Origin: an uncultured Parabacteroides sp.
GTDB taxonomy: Bacteria > Bacteroidota > Bacteroidia > Bacteroidales > Tannerellaceae
NCBI GenBank assembly: GCA_937894065.1
Contig: CALCST010000030.1
Span: 62,001-126,000 of the forward strand
Direction: 5' to 3'
Length of the DNA stretch: 64,000 nt
Part shown: piece after piece, positions 18,002 through 26,770 of the stretch
Layout: each line of letters starts with the position of its first letter
Position numbering within the stretch: position 1 is the first letter of the stretch
Translations under genes and position numbers: made by a program
The notes under the pieces: model-generated
What the model was told of the DNA's origin: nothing
What the model saw: only the letters and a program-made list of their open reading frames with translations
Database searches by the model: none

Positions 18002-18532
18002 TTAGTGTATAACAAATTCTTCTTTCAACAACTCAAAACAATGAATATCCAAAAAACAATTGTTTTTGAAACATGCTTTATGATGTATGCCGATTTTTCG
18101 GAATCCAACTTTTTCAAGCACTCGCATTGAAGCTATATTGTTCTCAAAAACATTGGCGACTATACGGATGACATTCGTTGTCGTAAAATAACGCAGTAGT
18201 GCTTCTTGAAGTGCTTCACTTGCAATATCTTGATTCCAGAATGGTTCAGCAAGCCAATAACCAGTTTCTGCATTGAAACGTTCAACATCATTCCCTCGCA
18301 TAAAACTGATATTGCCAACAGCTTCGTTATTTATTTCGATGCAGAATTCGCATTGTTCTTGCTGGCTCATTGCATATTCAATAAAAGAACGTGCGTCTTC
18401 TTCCGTATAAGGAAAAGGAAGGCGGTCCCGACAGTTGTTCCAAATCTTTTTGTTATTCAAATATTTAGCCAAAGATGGAATGTCAGATATTTGCCATGCT
18501 CGTAGTCGTTTATTTAGTTTCTTTATTTTCAT
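18002..18532 (-). CDS. RimJ/RimL-type GNAT acetyltransferase
   Basis: The 176-residue GNAT protein begins LRAWQISDIPSLAKYLNN, the usual N-terminus of the RimJ/RimL-like subgroup (N-terminal or small-molecule acetylation). The core has SEALQEALLRYFTTTNVIRI (CoA-binding helix) and the ending motif ENNIASMRVLEKVGFRKIG at about 134-152. The acceptor cannot be predicted. It is upstream of, and likely co-transcribed with, the HXXEE gene. Confidence 0.88.
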   Translation of the reverse strand: MKIKKLNKRLRAWQISDIPSLAKYLNNKKIWNNCRDRLPFPYTEEDARSFIEYAMSQQEQCEFCIEINNEAVGNISFMRGNDVERFNAETGYWLAEPFWNQDIASEALQEALLRYFTTTNVIRIVANVFENNIASMRVLEKVGFRKIGIHHKACFKNNCFLDIHCFELLKEEFVIH

Positions 18533-18706
18533 GATTTAAATTTTTCTTCATATAGAAATTAGTCAGCCGCAAACGATTACATAACATCTGTTGTCAATTT
18601 GGATAAAAGAACAACAATGCATTAAAGATAATAATAAAGTTTTTTTTGTTTATCTATAAATAACTAATTTTACAGAAATCAGACTAACCAATAAAAATAC
18701 TAGATA

Positions 18707-19963
18707 ATGAATAATCATATAATCACAAACAAACTTCTGGTATTGTTTCTGCTGTTATTTATGGCAGCATGTAACAAAGATGAAGCCCCTTTTGAAGAAC
18801 CTGGTGAATCTAATAAATTCCTCAGTGGCATTATTGCTGAGAAACATATTGATAAAACAGAAATAGCATCTCAGGTTGCAGATTTTGCATCTTCACAAGG
18901 AATCAATATTCCTGAAGAACTGCTGAGTTCCTTGATATGCAGTATTGATGTGGCTTCTATCGAATATAATACAACTGGAGTAGATGGAAAACAAGTTACA
19001 GCTTCTGGTGTGATTGCTATTCCTGAAGGAACGATTTCATATGAGCATTTGCTGAGCATCCAGCACGGCACGTTGGATATGGAAGAAGCTCCGTCGAAGC
19101 AGCTTTTCTATTACGAGATGATGCCTGTTGTGAGCGGACATATCGTAGTAATGGCAGATTATTTGGGCTATGGTTCCAGCCAGACTCCCGACCGTCAGCA
19201 CCCATATTTGCATAATAAGTTGACAGGAACAGCTTGTGCCGATATGATTGAGGCTGCACGGGAATATTTGAAATACAAATCCATTACGGAAAATGATGAT
19301 GATATTGAACTCTTAGGTTATTCCCAAGGTGGACAGGCTACAATTGCAACTTTGTTGGAACTGGAAGAACGTGGGCAAGCTGAATCTATTCGTGGTGTAT
19401 ATGCCGGAGGTGGTGTGTATGACCTTATAAATACTTTGGAAGTATTCACTTCTCCAACAATTGGTTCTATGTCTTATATGCATACGGGGTATGCTCCTTA
19501 TCTGATACGTGGCATGGTTTATGGAGAACAATTGACTGTAAGCGATGAAAATCTGTATGCTCCGGAGGTTATTGATGAAGGACTGAATGAAATGTTTTCT
19601 ACACGACCACTTTCGGAATGGCACAATGCTTTGGGAAATGATATAACCAAAGTGCTGAATCCTGATTTCTTTGCTGCACCTGATTATAACAATAATAAAG
19701 ATGTTATGGCAGTTATAGAAGCCTTGCGGAAAAATTCATTGGTGAATACTTCATTTCAACCACAGACTCCGATAATGCTTTATCATTCACCGAAAGACGA
19801 TTTTGTGCCATATTCCAATGCAGTGAATGCACATAAGCTTTGGCAGTCATCAACACTGGTTGACCTTTCGATGCCGAGCCATGTATTGGGTGGAGTTGAG
19901 TTTATGTTGCGTTATATGGGGTTGTGGGAGTTGATAGGACCGATAATACAGGGAAATATGTGA
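18707..19963 (+). CDS. Secreted alpha/beta hydrolase lipoprotein
   Basis: The 418-residue lipoprotein (lipobox FMAAC, Cys22) carries an alpha/beta-hydrolase fold. The nucleophile elbow GYSQGG places the catalytic Ser at 206. PKDDFVPYSNAV supplies Asp364 or 365, and MPSHVLGG supplies His392. The long insert and overall pattern resemble secretory lipases and feruloyl-esterase-like enzymes, so an esterase or lipase acting at the cell surface is the best guess; the substrate is unknown. It stands alone between GNAT genes and ends at a strong bidirectional hairpin. Confidence 0.8.
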   Translation: MNNHIITNKLLVLFLLLFMAACNKDEAPFEEPGESNKFLSGIIAEKHIDKTEIASQVADFASSQGINIPEELLSSLICSIDVASIEYNTTGVDGKQVTASGVIAIPEGTISYEHLLSIQHGTLDMEEAPSKQLFYYEMMPVVSGHIVVMADYLGYGSSQTPDRQHPYLHNKLTGTACADMIEAAREYLKYKSITENDDDIELLGYSQGGQATIATLLELEERGQAESIRGVYAGGGVYDLINTLEVFTSPTIGSMSYMHTGYAPYLIRGMVYGEQLTVSDENLYAPEVIDEGLNEMFSTRPLSEWHNALGNDITKVLNPDFFAAPDYNNNKDVMAVIEALRKNSLVNTSFQPQTPIMLYHSPKDDFVPYSNAVNAHKLWQSSTLVDLSMPSHVLGGVEFMLRYMGLWELIGPIIQGNM

Positions 19964-19970
19964 TATTTAT

Positions 19971-20034
19971 AGACAAAAAGCTTATTACTAACAAATGGAA
20001 TTAACCATTTTTGTTTGTAATAAACTTTTTGTCT
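19971..20034. terminator. Long bidirectional terminator hairpin
   Basis: An imperfect 29-bp inverted repeat (AGACAAAAAG...CTTTTTGTCT outer arms; AACAAATGG/CCATTTTTGTT inner arms) with an AATTAA loop. It starts 8 bp after the hydrolase stop and abuts the stop of the convergent GNAT gene. Confidence 0.8.
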
Positions 20035-20522
20035 TAGATAATATTTTTCACCATAACAAATTCGTCTTCTGTTTCCTTTATAGTTTTAAAACCAAGCTTT
20101 AGGTACATTTTAACAGCATAATTGGCTTTTTGAACAGACAGTGATACTTGTTTATATCCTTTGTTTCTAAGTAACATTATCATTTCAATCATTAGCTGGT
20201 TCCCTATTCCTTTATTCCTATATTCCTTATATAAGGAAATGGAAAGAGATGGTGTATTATTATCTACATGTCCATAATCGTTCATAATCCTACACCAAAC
20301 AGCACCGATTATATTGCCATTAGTTTCTGCAATCAGGCAATAATCGTCTTTATTTTCTCCAAAACCTTCTATGTAAACTTTCAGTTCGGGCAAATCTACA
20401 ACTTCTTTTGCCGGAGGTTCGATGCCTTCTGGTATAAATATAGCTTCATATAGAAAATCCCTGAGCAAATAAATTTCCTCTTTTTTTATTGGACGGATTA
20501 TGTAGTTGTGTTTTGTATCCAT
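20034..20522 (-). CDS. GNAT family N-acetyltransferase
   Basis: This 162-residue GNAT protein has the CoA-binding motif LYKEYRNKGIGNQLMIEMI at about 113-131 and the final YLKLGFKTIKETEDEFVMVK. The N-terminus (YIIRPIKKEEIYLLRDFLYE) is typical of uncharacterised GNATs. It starts 25 bp upstream of nothing on its own strand other than the convergent hairpin. The dehydrogenase gene lies 25 bp upstream on the same strand, so the two are likely co-transcribed. Confidence 0.85.
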   Translation of the reverse strand: MDTKHNYIIRPIKKEEIYLLRDFLYEAIFIPEGIEPPAKEVVDLPELKVYIEGFGENKDDYCLIAETNGNIIGAVWCRIMNDYGHVDNNTPSLSISLYKEYRNKGIGNQLMIEMIMLLRNKGYKQVSLSVQKANYAVKMYLKLGFKTIKETEDEFVMVKNII

Positions 20523-20547
20523 TGTAATTTATTAGTAGAAAGAGCTT

Positions 20548-21510
20548 TTACGGATGTAACACCCGCGTAATAGGACGGTCACCTTCCAAAAAACCAATCA
20601 CGTTGTCACAAACAGTTTGAGCCATGATAACTCGGGTTTCGTATGTTTGTGTTCCGATATGCGGACAAAGGACAACATTTTCCAGTTCTAATAATTCAGG
20701 TATCGGATGGTCGCCAAACTCAAAAACATCCAATCCTGCACCGTGGATAGTTCCGTTCTGCAGAGCCTTAACCAGTGCATGCTCGTCGACAAGAGGACCT
20801 CGTGCCGTATTAATCAGTACAGCAGAAGATTTCATTTGTTTCAATTCTTTTTCTCCGATGATATGATATGTTTCAGGAGTATAAGGCGCATTGATTGAAA
20901 CAAAATCAGATTGTGCCAGCAGTTCTTCTTTAGAAACATAACGAGCTGGAATCGCTGCTTCTTCTTCAGGAGATAAGCGATGACGGTTGTGATAAATGAT
21001 ATTCATATTGCATGCAACGGCACGTTTTGCCAAAGCCTGTCCTATACGTCCCATTCCGATTATACCCAATGTCTTACCATCAATAGGAAGACCTAAATTC
21101 TCCAGTACACCCACTTTCATCTGCTTTCCTAATCGGCGGAGTTTACGGTCGCATTCTGTTATGCGGCGCGCAGTGTCGAGCATTAATCCCAAAGCAATAT
21201 TGGCAGTCGGGGCAGTAACAGGACCTGGAGTGTTGGTTACTGTTATACCTTTTTCCAAACAATAAGCTACATCTATATTGTTATACCCGACAGCATAGTT
21301 GGATACAAGTTTCAGATTTGGAGCATGGTCCACTAATTCCTTATTTACCGGAAAGTCGAACATAGAACACAATACATCATATTCCGGAATCATTTCAAAC
21401 ACTTCTTCATAAGTGAAATCACGTCCATCAGGAAAGGTCACGTCATAAAGCTTTTCCAATTCAATGAATCCTTCGCGGAACATATCATAGGTCACAAGTA
21501 TTTTTTTCAT
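20548..21510 (-). CDS. D-isomer-specific 2-hydroxyacid dehydrogenase
   Basis: This 320-residue NAD(P)H-dependent enzyme interconverts a 2-oxo acid and a D-2-hydroxy acid. The Rossmann motif GMGRIG is at 152-157. The catalytic set R237 (NTARGPLVDE), E264 (GLDVFE) and H284 (CPHIGTQT) is intact. NYAVGYNNIDV near 71-81 is the substrate-loop signature. The best fit is the glyoxylate/hydroxypyruvate reductase or D-lactate-like branch, which sequence alone cannot separate. It diverges from the AAA-ATPase genes. Confidence 0.88.
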   Translation of the reverse strand: MKKILVTYDMFREGFIELEKLYDVTFPDGRDFTYEEVFEMIPEYDVLCSMFDFPVNKELVDHAPNLKLVSNYAVGYNNIDVAYCLEKGITVTNTPGPVTAPTANIALGLMLDTARRITECDRKLRRLGKQMKVGVLENLGLPIDGKTLGIIGMGRIGQALAKRAVACNMNIIYHNRHRLSPEEEAAIPARYVSKEELLAQSDFVSINAPYTPETYHIIGEKELKQMKSSAVLINTARGPLVDEHALVKALQNGTIHGAGLDVFEFGDHPIPELLELENVVLCPHIGTQTYETRVIMAQTVCDNVIGFLEGDRPITRVLHP

Positions 21511-21675
21511 GGTATTTGTTTTTTATCTAAAGAATACGCAAATATATGAAAAGACGAGTGCGGAGCAAAATAATAAACTTGTTTTTGATTTTGATATGCC
21601 GAGCCGCATCCTATTTTGAAACCGCTTTAGACTAAATAAAGGAGTAGTTTATTTGTCTCTATTATAACCTTTTAT

Positions 21676-21683
21676 TATTTTTG
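21676..21683 (+). promoter_or_regulatory. Likely -7 element (TATTTTTG) for the AAA-ATPase gene
   Basis: Matches TAnnTTTG 58 bp before the first AAA-ATPase/PDDEXK gene. The -33 box is not clear. Confidence 0.4.
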
Positions 21684-21741
21684 TTATTATGAAATAAAAA
21701 TGAACTTATATAAATAGTTCAAATTCAAGGATTGAAGTTAT

Positions 21742-23316
21742 ATGAAATATCCCATAGGCATCCAAAGTTTTGACCGCTTGATAGAAGATGGTTTTGTTTA
21801 TATAGACAAGACCGATATGGTTTATTCTCTTGTAAAAGAAGGCACAATCTACTTTTTGAGCCGTCCCCGCCGTTTCGGAAAAAGTCTTCTTGTTTCAACG
21901 TTGAAGAATTATTTCCTTGGCAGGAAAGAGCTGTTCAAAGGGTTGAAGATAGATTCATTGGAGAAAGACTGGAAAGTTTATCCTGTGTTCCATATGGATT
22001 TTAATGGTGGAGAATACACATTGCAAGGTTCTCTTAGAAGCGCTATTGTAGGTTATATCAGCCAATGGGAAAAAGCCTATGGAATAGAGAACGGAGAACG
22101 AGAAACCAACCTTGGAATGCGTTTTAAGAATGTATTGTCGAAGGCTCATGAAACAAGTGGCTGTCGTGCAGTAGTTTTGATAGACGAGTACGACAAACCC
22201 ATCCTTGATGTTCTTGATGTAGATAAGAATCTCGAAGAAGAACACCGTAATATACTGAAAGGCTTTTATTCCGTATTCAAGAGCGCAGACGAGCATCTTC
22301 AGTTCGTATTCCTGACAGGAGTGACTAAGTTTTCACAGGTCAGTGTGTTTAGCGGATTCAATCAGCCTAAAGATATCAGTATGCATGGCAAGTATGAGAC
22401 ATTATGTGGGATATCTCAAACAGAGCTGGAAGCCACATTCCGTGAATCTGTAGAAGAGATGAGAGAATTCTACCGATGTTCATACGAAGAAATGATATCA
22501 ATGTTGAAATCTCAGTATGACGGTTATCATTTCAGTGATAAAATGACAGATGTATATAATCCGTTCAGCCTTCTGAATGCTTTTGATGCACAACGAATAA
22601 GCGATTATTGGTTCAAGAGCGGTACACCTACATATCTTATCCGCCTTCTTTCTCATACCAATGAGAATATGAATGAGATAACTGGGAAATATTATGCTCC
22701 AAAGGAATTTATCGATTATAAAGCAGATGTAGAACAGCCTTTGCCAATGATATACCAGAGCGGTTATCTGACAATAAAGGATTTTGACATTCGCCGTAAT
22801 TTATTCCTTCTAGACTTTCCGAACAATGAGGTAAAGGACGGTTTCCTTTCATTGGTAGCTGCCAATTATTTTAAGGCACGTGAAAGTGTGGATTCCTGGA
22901 CAAGAGATGCAGCTTTCCAATTGGAGGACGGTAGAATTGATGACTTCCGCAGTGGTCTTACATCCTTCCTGGCAAGCATTCCATACACAATGCGCCGAAA
23001 GGAAAACGAACGAGAGCGTGAAAGATATTTCCATTACACTTTTTATCTGATAATGCGCCTTATCAGTGTATATACAGTTTATACGGAGAAGGTTCAGAGC
23101 CACGGCCGTGTTGACTGCATAGTAGAGACATCCGGATATATTTATATTTTCGAGTTCAAACTTGACGGAACGGCAGATGAAGCAATGCGTCAGATAGAAG
23201 AAAAAGGTTATGTCTGTGAATATGAATCAGACAGCCGTAAGCTTTATAAGATAGCTGCGGTGTTCTCATCAGAAACGGGAACGATAGAGGAGTGGAAAAT
23301 GGAAGAGAGGAATTAA
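21742..23316 (+). CDS. AAA-ATPase-like protein with PDDEXK nuclease-like domain, copy 1
   Basis: This 524-residue protein belongs to the family with an N-terminal AAA-ATPase-like domain and a C-terminal PD-(D/E)XK domain. Walker A is RPRRFGKSLL (K47, S48) and Walker B is VVLIDEYDKP (144-153). The C-terminal nuclease-like core has D456/457 in GRVDCIV and E471/K473 in IFEFKLDG. The family is abundant and highly multi-copy in Bacteroidetes, with no established function; defence or mobile-DNA roles have been guessed. A paralogue of equal length follows after 91 bp. The two proteins are nearly identical except for residues about 89-141, between Walker A and Walker B. Confidence 0.88.
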   Translation: MKYPIGIQSFDRLIEDGFVYIDKTDMVYSLVKEGTIYFLSRPRRFGKSLLVSTLKNYFLGRKELFKGLKIDSLEKDWKVYPVFHMDFNGGEYTLQGSLRSAIVGYISQWEKAYGIENGERETNLGMRFKNVLSKAHETSGCRAVVLIDEYDKPILDVLDVDKNLEEEHRNILKGFYSVFKSADEHLQFVFLTGVTKFSQVSVFSGFNQPKDISMHGKYETLCGISQTELEATFRESVEEMREFYRCSYEEMISMLKSQYDGYHFSDKMTDVYNPFSLLNAFDAQRISDYWFKSGTPTYLIRLLSHTNENMNEITGKYYAPKEFIDYKADVEQPLPMIYQSGYLTIKDFDIRRNLFLLDFPNNEVKDGFLSLVAANYFKARESVDSWTRDAAFQLEDGRIDDFRSGLTSFLASIPYTMRRKENERERERYFHYTFYLIMRLISVYTVYTEKVQSHGRVDCIVETSGYIYIFEFKLDGTADEAMRQIEEKGYVCEYESDSRKLYKIAAVFSSETGTIEEWKMEERN

Positions 23317-23407
23317 GTAGTCCGTTAGTTAAGAAGTTATGTAAGAATTCGGATTTATTCCGAATCCTTTTTAACATGTTAATTCATCATTAAAATATAT
23401 ATCAACA

Positions 23408-24982
23408 ATGAAGTATCCAATAGGCATCCAAAGTTTCGACCAACTGATAGAAGACAACTATGTTTATATAGATAAGACCGATATGGTTTATTCTTTGGTT
23501 AAAGAAGGAAAGATCTACTTTTTGAGCCGTCCCCGCCGTTTCGGAAAGAGTCTTCTTGTTTCCACATTGAAGAATTATTTCCTTGGCAGGAAAGAACTGT
23601 TCAAAGGGTTGAAGATTGATTCATTGGAGAAAGACTGGAAAGTTTATCCGGTGTTTCACTTGGATTTTAATGGAACAGATTATACAAAATCTGGAGAATT
23701 GGAGAAAAAGTTGAGGTATTATATAACATCATGGGGAGAAGAATATTCGCTTCCTGAAAAAAGTAATGAGCTTGGATTGGGTGATTTGTTTGCAGAGGTA
23801 ATCCGTGCAGCTCATAAATTTACAGGAAGAAGGGCAGTAGTTTTGATAGACGAATATGACAAACCCATCCTTGATGTTCTTGATGTAGATAAGAATCTAG
23901 AAGAAGAACACCGTAATATACTGAAAGGCTTTTATTCTGTATTCAAAAGCGCAGACGAGCATCTCCAGTTTGTATTCCTTACAGGAGTGACGAAGTTTTC
24001 ACAGGTCAGTGTGTTTAGCGGATTCAATCAGCCAAAAGATATTAGTATGCATGGCAAGTATGAGACATTATGTGGGATATCTCAAACAGAGCTGGAAGCC
24101 ACATTCCGTGAATCTGTAGAAGAGATGAGAGAATTCTACCGATGTTCATACGAAGAAATGATATCAATGTTGAAATCTCAGTATGACGGTTATCATTTCA
24201 GTGATAAAATGACAGATGTATATAATCCGTTCAGCCTTCTGAATGCTTTTGATGCACAACGAATAAGCGATTATTGGTTCAAGAGCGGTACACCTACATA
24301 TCTTATCCGCCTTCTTTCTCATACCAATGAGAATATGAATGAGATAACTGGGAAATATTATGCTCCAAAGGAATTTATCGATTATAAAGCAGATGTAGAA
24401 CAGCCTTTGCCAATGATATACCAGAGCGGTTATCTGACAATAAAGGATTTTGACATTCGCCGTAATTTATTCCTTCTAGACTTTCCGAACAATGAGGTAA
24501 AGGACGGTTTCCTTTCATTGGTAGCTGCCAATTATTTTAAGGCACGTGAAAGTGTGGATTCCTGGACAAGAGATGCAGCTTTCCAATTGGAGGACGGTAG
24601 AATTGATGACTTCCGCAGTGGTCTTACATCCTTCCTGGCAAGCATTCCATACACAATGCGCCGAAAGGAAAACGAACGAGAGCGTGAAAGATATTTCCAT
24701 TACACTTTTTATCTGATAATGCGCCTTATCAGTGTATATACAGTTTATACGGAGAAGGTTCAGAGCCACGGCCGTGTTGACTGCATAGTAGAGACATCCG
24801 GATATATTTATATTTTCGAGTTCAAACTTGACGGAACGGCAGATGAAGCAATGCGTCAGATAGAAAAAAAAGGCTATGCCCGTGAATATGAATCAGACAG
24901 CCGCAAGCTTTATAAGATAGCTGCTGTGTTCTCATCTGAAACGGGAACGATAGAGGAGTGGAAAATAGAAGAGAGGAAATAA
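23408..24982 (+). CDS. AAA-ATPase-like protein with PDDEXK nuclease-like domain, copy 2
   Basis: This is the tandem paralogue of the preceding gene, with the same length (524 residues), Walker A, Walker B and PDDEXK residues. DNA from about 24045 to 24864 appears identical to 22379-23198 of copy 1. The 5' third carries scattered synonymous changes, and residues 89-141 are clearly different (FNGTDYTKSGELEKKLRYY against FNGGEYTLQGSLRSAIVGY). This mosaic suggests recent gene conversion of the 3' two-thirds and diversification of the segment between the Walker motifs. The TPR-regulator gene starts 25 bp downstream. Confidence 0.88.
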   Translation: MKYPIGIQSFDQLIEDNYVYIDKTDMVYSLVKEGKIYFLSRPRRFGKSLLVSTLKNYFLGRKELFKGLKIDSLEKDWKVYPVFHLDFNGTDYTKSGELEKKLRYYITSWGEEYSLPEKSNELGLGDLFAEVIRAAHKFTGRRAVVLIDEYDKPILDVLDVDKNLEEEHRNILKGFYSVFKSADEHLQFVFLTGVTKFSQVSVFSGFNQPKDISMHGKYETLCGISQTELEATFRESVEEMREFYRCSYEEMISMLKSQYDGYHFSDKMTDVYNPFSLLNAFDAQRISDYWFKSGTPTYLIRLLSHTNENMNEITGKYYAPKEFIDYKADVEQPLPMIYQSGYLTIKDFDIRRNLFLLDFPNNEVKDGFLSLVAANYFKARESVDSWTRDAAFQLEDGRIDDFRSGLTSFLASIPYTMRRKENERERERYFHYTFYLIMRLISVYTVYTEKVQSHGRVDCIVETSGYIYIFEFKLDGTADEAMRQIEKKGYAREYESDSRKLYKIAAVFSSETGTIEEWKIEERK

Positions 24983-25007
24983 ATTATAAAGGAATAATTT
25001 TCTTAAA

Positions 25008-26768
25008 ATGAAATCATACATATATTATATCATTATTCTTTTCCCTCTTCTAATCTCCGGATGCCAAAAGAACACATCCATTTCTTCTGTATTGGAAAAG
25101 GCGGACAGTTTGGTCTTTTCCAATCCTGACAGTGCATATCATTTGCTTTCATCCTTGCAATCACCTGAGAAAAGCTCAGAGCAGGAATATGCAAACTGGT
25201 GTTTGCTGATGACTCAGGCAATGGATAAAAGTGAACGTACGCACACTTCTGATTCTCTCATAAATATTGCAGTACGTTATTATACTGAACATAATGACAG
25301 GGAAAAACTAGCTACGGCTTTATATACACAAGGATTAGTAGAAAGAGATTTGAAGAATAATGATGAGGCTGTCAAATCATTTATGGAAGCCTTGGACCTA
25401 TTAGAAGGCAGTGATGACTATAAATTGCAGTATCAGGCTTATGCCGAAATCGGAAATATATATGCAGATTCCGAAATAATAGATAAGGCAGCTTATGCAT
25501 ATAATAAATGTATGGATTTTGCTAATCTCTCAAAAGATAGCCTCAGCATAGCTTATGCAAATGCATACCTTGGCAGTATATATAGGTTGCAGAAAGAATG
25601 GAAGAAATCAAAAGAATATTACTGGCAGGCGTTAGATATAGCTGAAAAAATAAGAGAAAAACATCCTTTATGCTTAGCTGCAAATGGATTGTCAATGGTT
25701 TATACAAATACAAATTATAGTGATAGCGCATATTATTATTTGAATGTACTTGTAATTTTTTCTGATGTGCAACGAGATATGTCTGATGTCAATTTGAGAG
25801 CTGGTAAATTGTTCTGTATGACTGGAGCATATGATTGGGCTATTGTCCATTTGAAAACAGCTTTGAAAACAACTTCTAATCTGTACACCAAAAGAAGCGC
25901 GTATGAATCATTATCCCTTATATATGAAAAAGGACAAGATTATCAGGATGCATTGAAATATAATAAGTTATATTGGGCTTGTAACGATTCCATACAGAAA
26001 GTGGAAAAACAAAAAGCAATAATAGAAGTAGAGGGAAAGTATAATAGCGAAAAATTATTATCTGAGAAACAACAGCTTGAATTTAAACATTCCAGACAAT
26101 TATTTGTAGGAATAACTTTTGTCCTGCTGGTTATTATCGTTTCCCTTCTTGTTTATCTTAACAAGAAACGTACTATAATAGGATTGTTGAATGAGTTGAA
26201 TGAAATCCGTTATCAAATCAGTAAGAATGAGAATGTTATAAAAGAATATAAACAAGAAATAACCAAACTTACATCCTTGCAGTCCGAAGTTGATAATTTA
26301 CATCATATAAAGGACGATTTGGAACAGAAATTGGATAATCTTATTAAAAACAACGATTTGTTGAATAAACAGAAATCCCAGATTTTAAAGACCTTAAATA
26401 AGAAGAATAAGGAAATAGAACATTATGAAGAGCTGATAAAACAAAAGGATGATAATTCTGATATATTGGCACGAATAAAAAGCAATGGTAATATAAGAGA
26501 AAAAGACTGGCCAGAGTTAATCTCTTATACAAATTCATTGCATAATAAATTTACCGAACGGTTGAGAAAGTCTTTTCCTCAACTGTTGGAAGCTGATATC
26601 CGTTTGTGTTGCCTTATAAAATTAGGCCTTACACGAAAAGAACAAATAGAATTGTTGAATATAACAGAAGATAACCTCGACAAGAAAAAACAACGTATCA
26701 GAAATCGCCTGGACAATAGCCGAAAATGGGAAAAAGGCGAATTGGAACAGCAAATATTATTGTTTTAA
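25008..26768 (+). CDS. TPR membrane protein with C-terminal HTH-like domain (putative one-component regulator)
   Basis: The 586-residue protein has a lipoprotein-type or signal-anchor N-terminus (IIILFPLLISGC, Cys19) and about six TPR-like helical pairs (residues 25-345, e.g. ATALYTQGLVERDLKNNDEA). One membrane helix lies at about 365-385 (FVGITFVLLVIIVSLLVYL). A charged coiled coil (390-490) is followed by a C-terminal helical domain (about 515-586, RLCCLIKLGLTRKEQIELLN) resembling the LuxR-type HTH layout. The same plan occurs in the gene at 47027. The inference is that a periplasmic TPR sensor signals across the membrane to a DNA-binding end. Its last 101 bp are repeated at 28273-28373. 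Confidence 0.7.
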   Translation: MKSYIYYIIILFPLLISGCQKNTSISSVLEKADSLVFSNPDSAYHLLSSLQSPEKSSEQEYANWCLLMTQAMDKSERTHTSDSLINIAVRYYTEHNDREKLATALYTQGLVERDLKNNDEAVKSFMEALDLLEGSDDYKLQYQAYAEIGNIYADSEIIDKAAYAYNKCMDFANLSKDSLSIAYANAYLGSIYRLQKEWKKSKEYYWQALDIAEKIREKHPLCLAANGLSMVYTNTNYSDSAYYYLNVLVIFSDVQRDMSDVNLRAGKLFCMTGAYDWAIVHLKTALKTTSNLYTKRSAYESLSLIYEKGQDYQDALKYNKLYWACNDSIQKVEKQKAIIEVEGKYNSEKLLSEKQQLEFKHSRQLFVGITFVLLVIIVSLLVYLNKKRTIIGLLNELNEIRYQISKNENVIKEYKQEITKLTSLQSEVDNLHHIKDDLEQKLDNLIKNNDLLNKQKSQILKTLNKKNKEIEHYEELIKQKDDNSDILARIKSNGNIREKDWPELISYTNSLHNKFTERLRKSFPQLLEADIRLCCLIKLGLTRKEQIELLNITEDNLDKKKQRIRNRLDNSRKWEKGELEQQILLF

Positions 26769-26770
26769 CT
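26670..26770 (+). repeat. 101-bp direct repeat, left copy (3' end of the TPR-regulator gene)
   Basis: Identical to 28273-28373 except for two bases. It encodes the last 33 residues and stop of the regulator. The two copies flank the AAA_14/DUF4143 gene and its promoter, about 1.5 kb. Confidence 0.9.

Noticed and set aside
21742..24982. Insertion sequence or transposon formed by the AAA/PDDEXK pair
   Set aside because: No transposase domain, terminal inverted repeats or target duplication were found. The duplication is explained by tandem gene copying.
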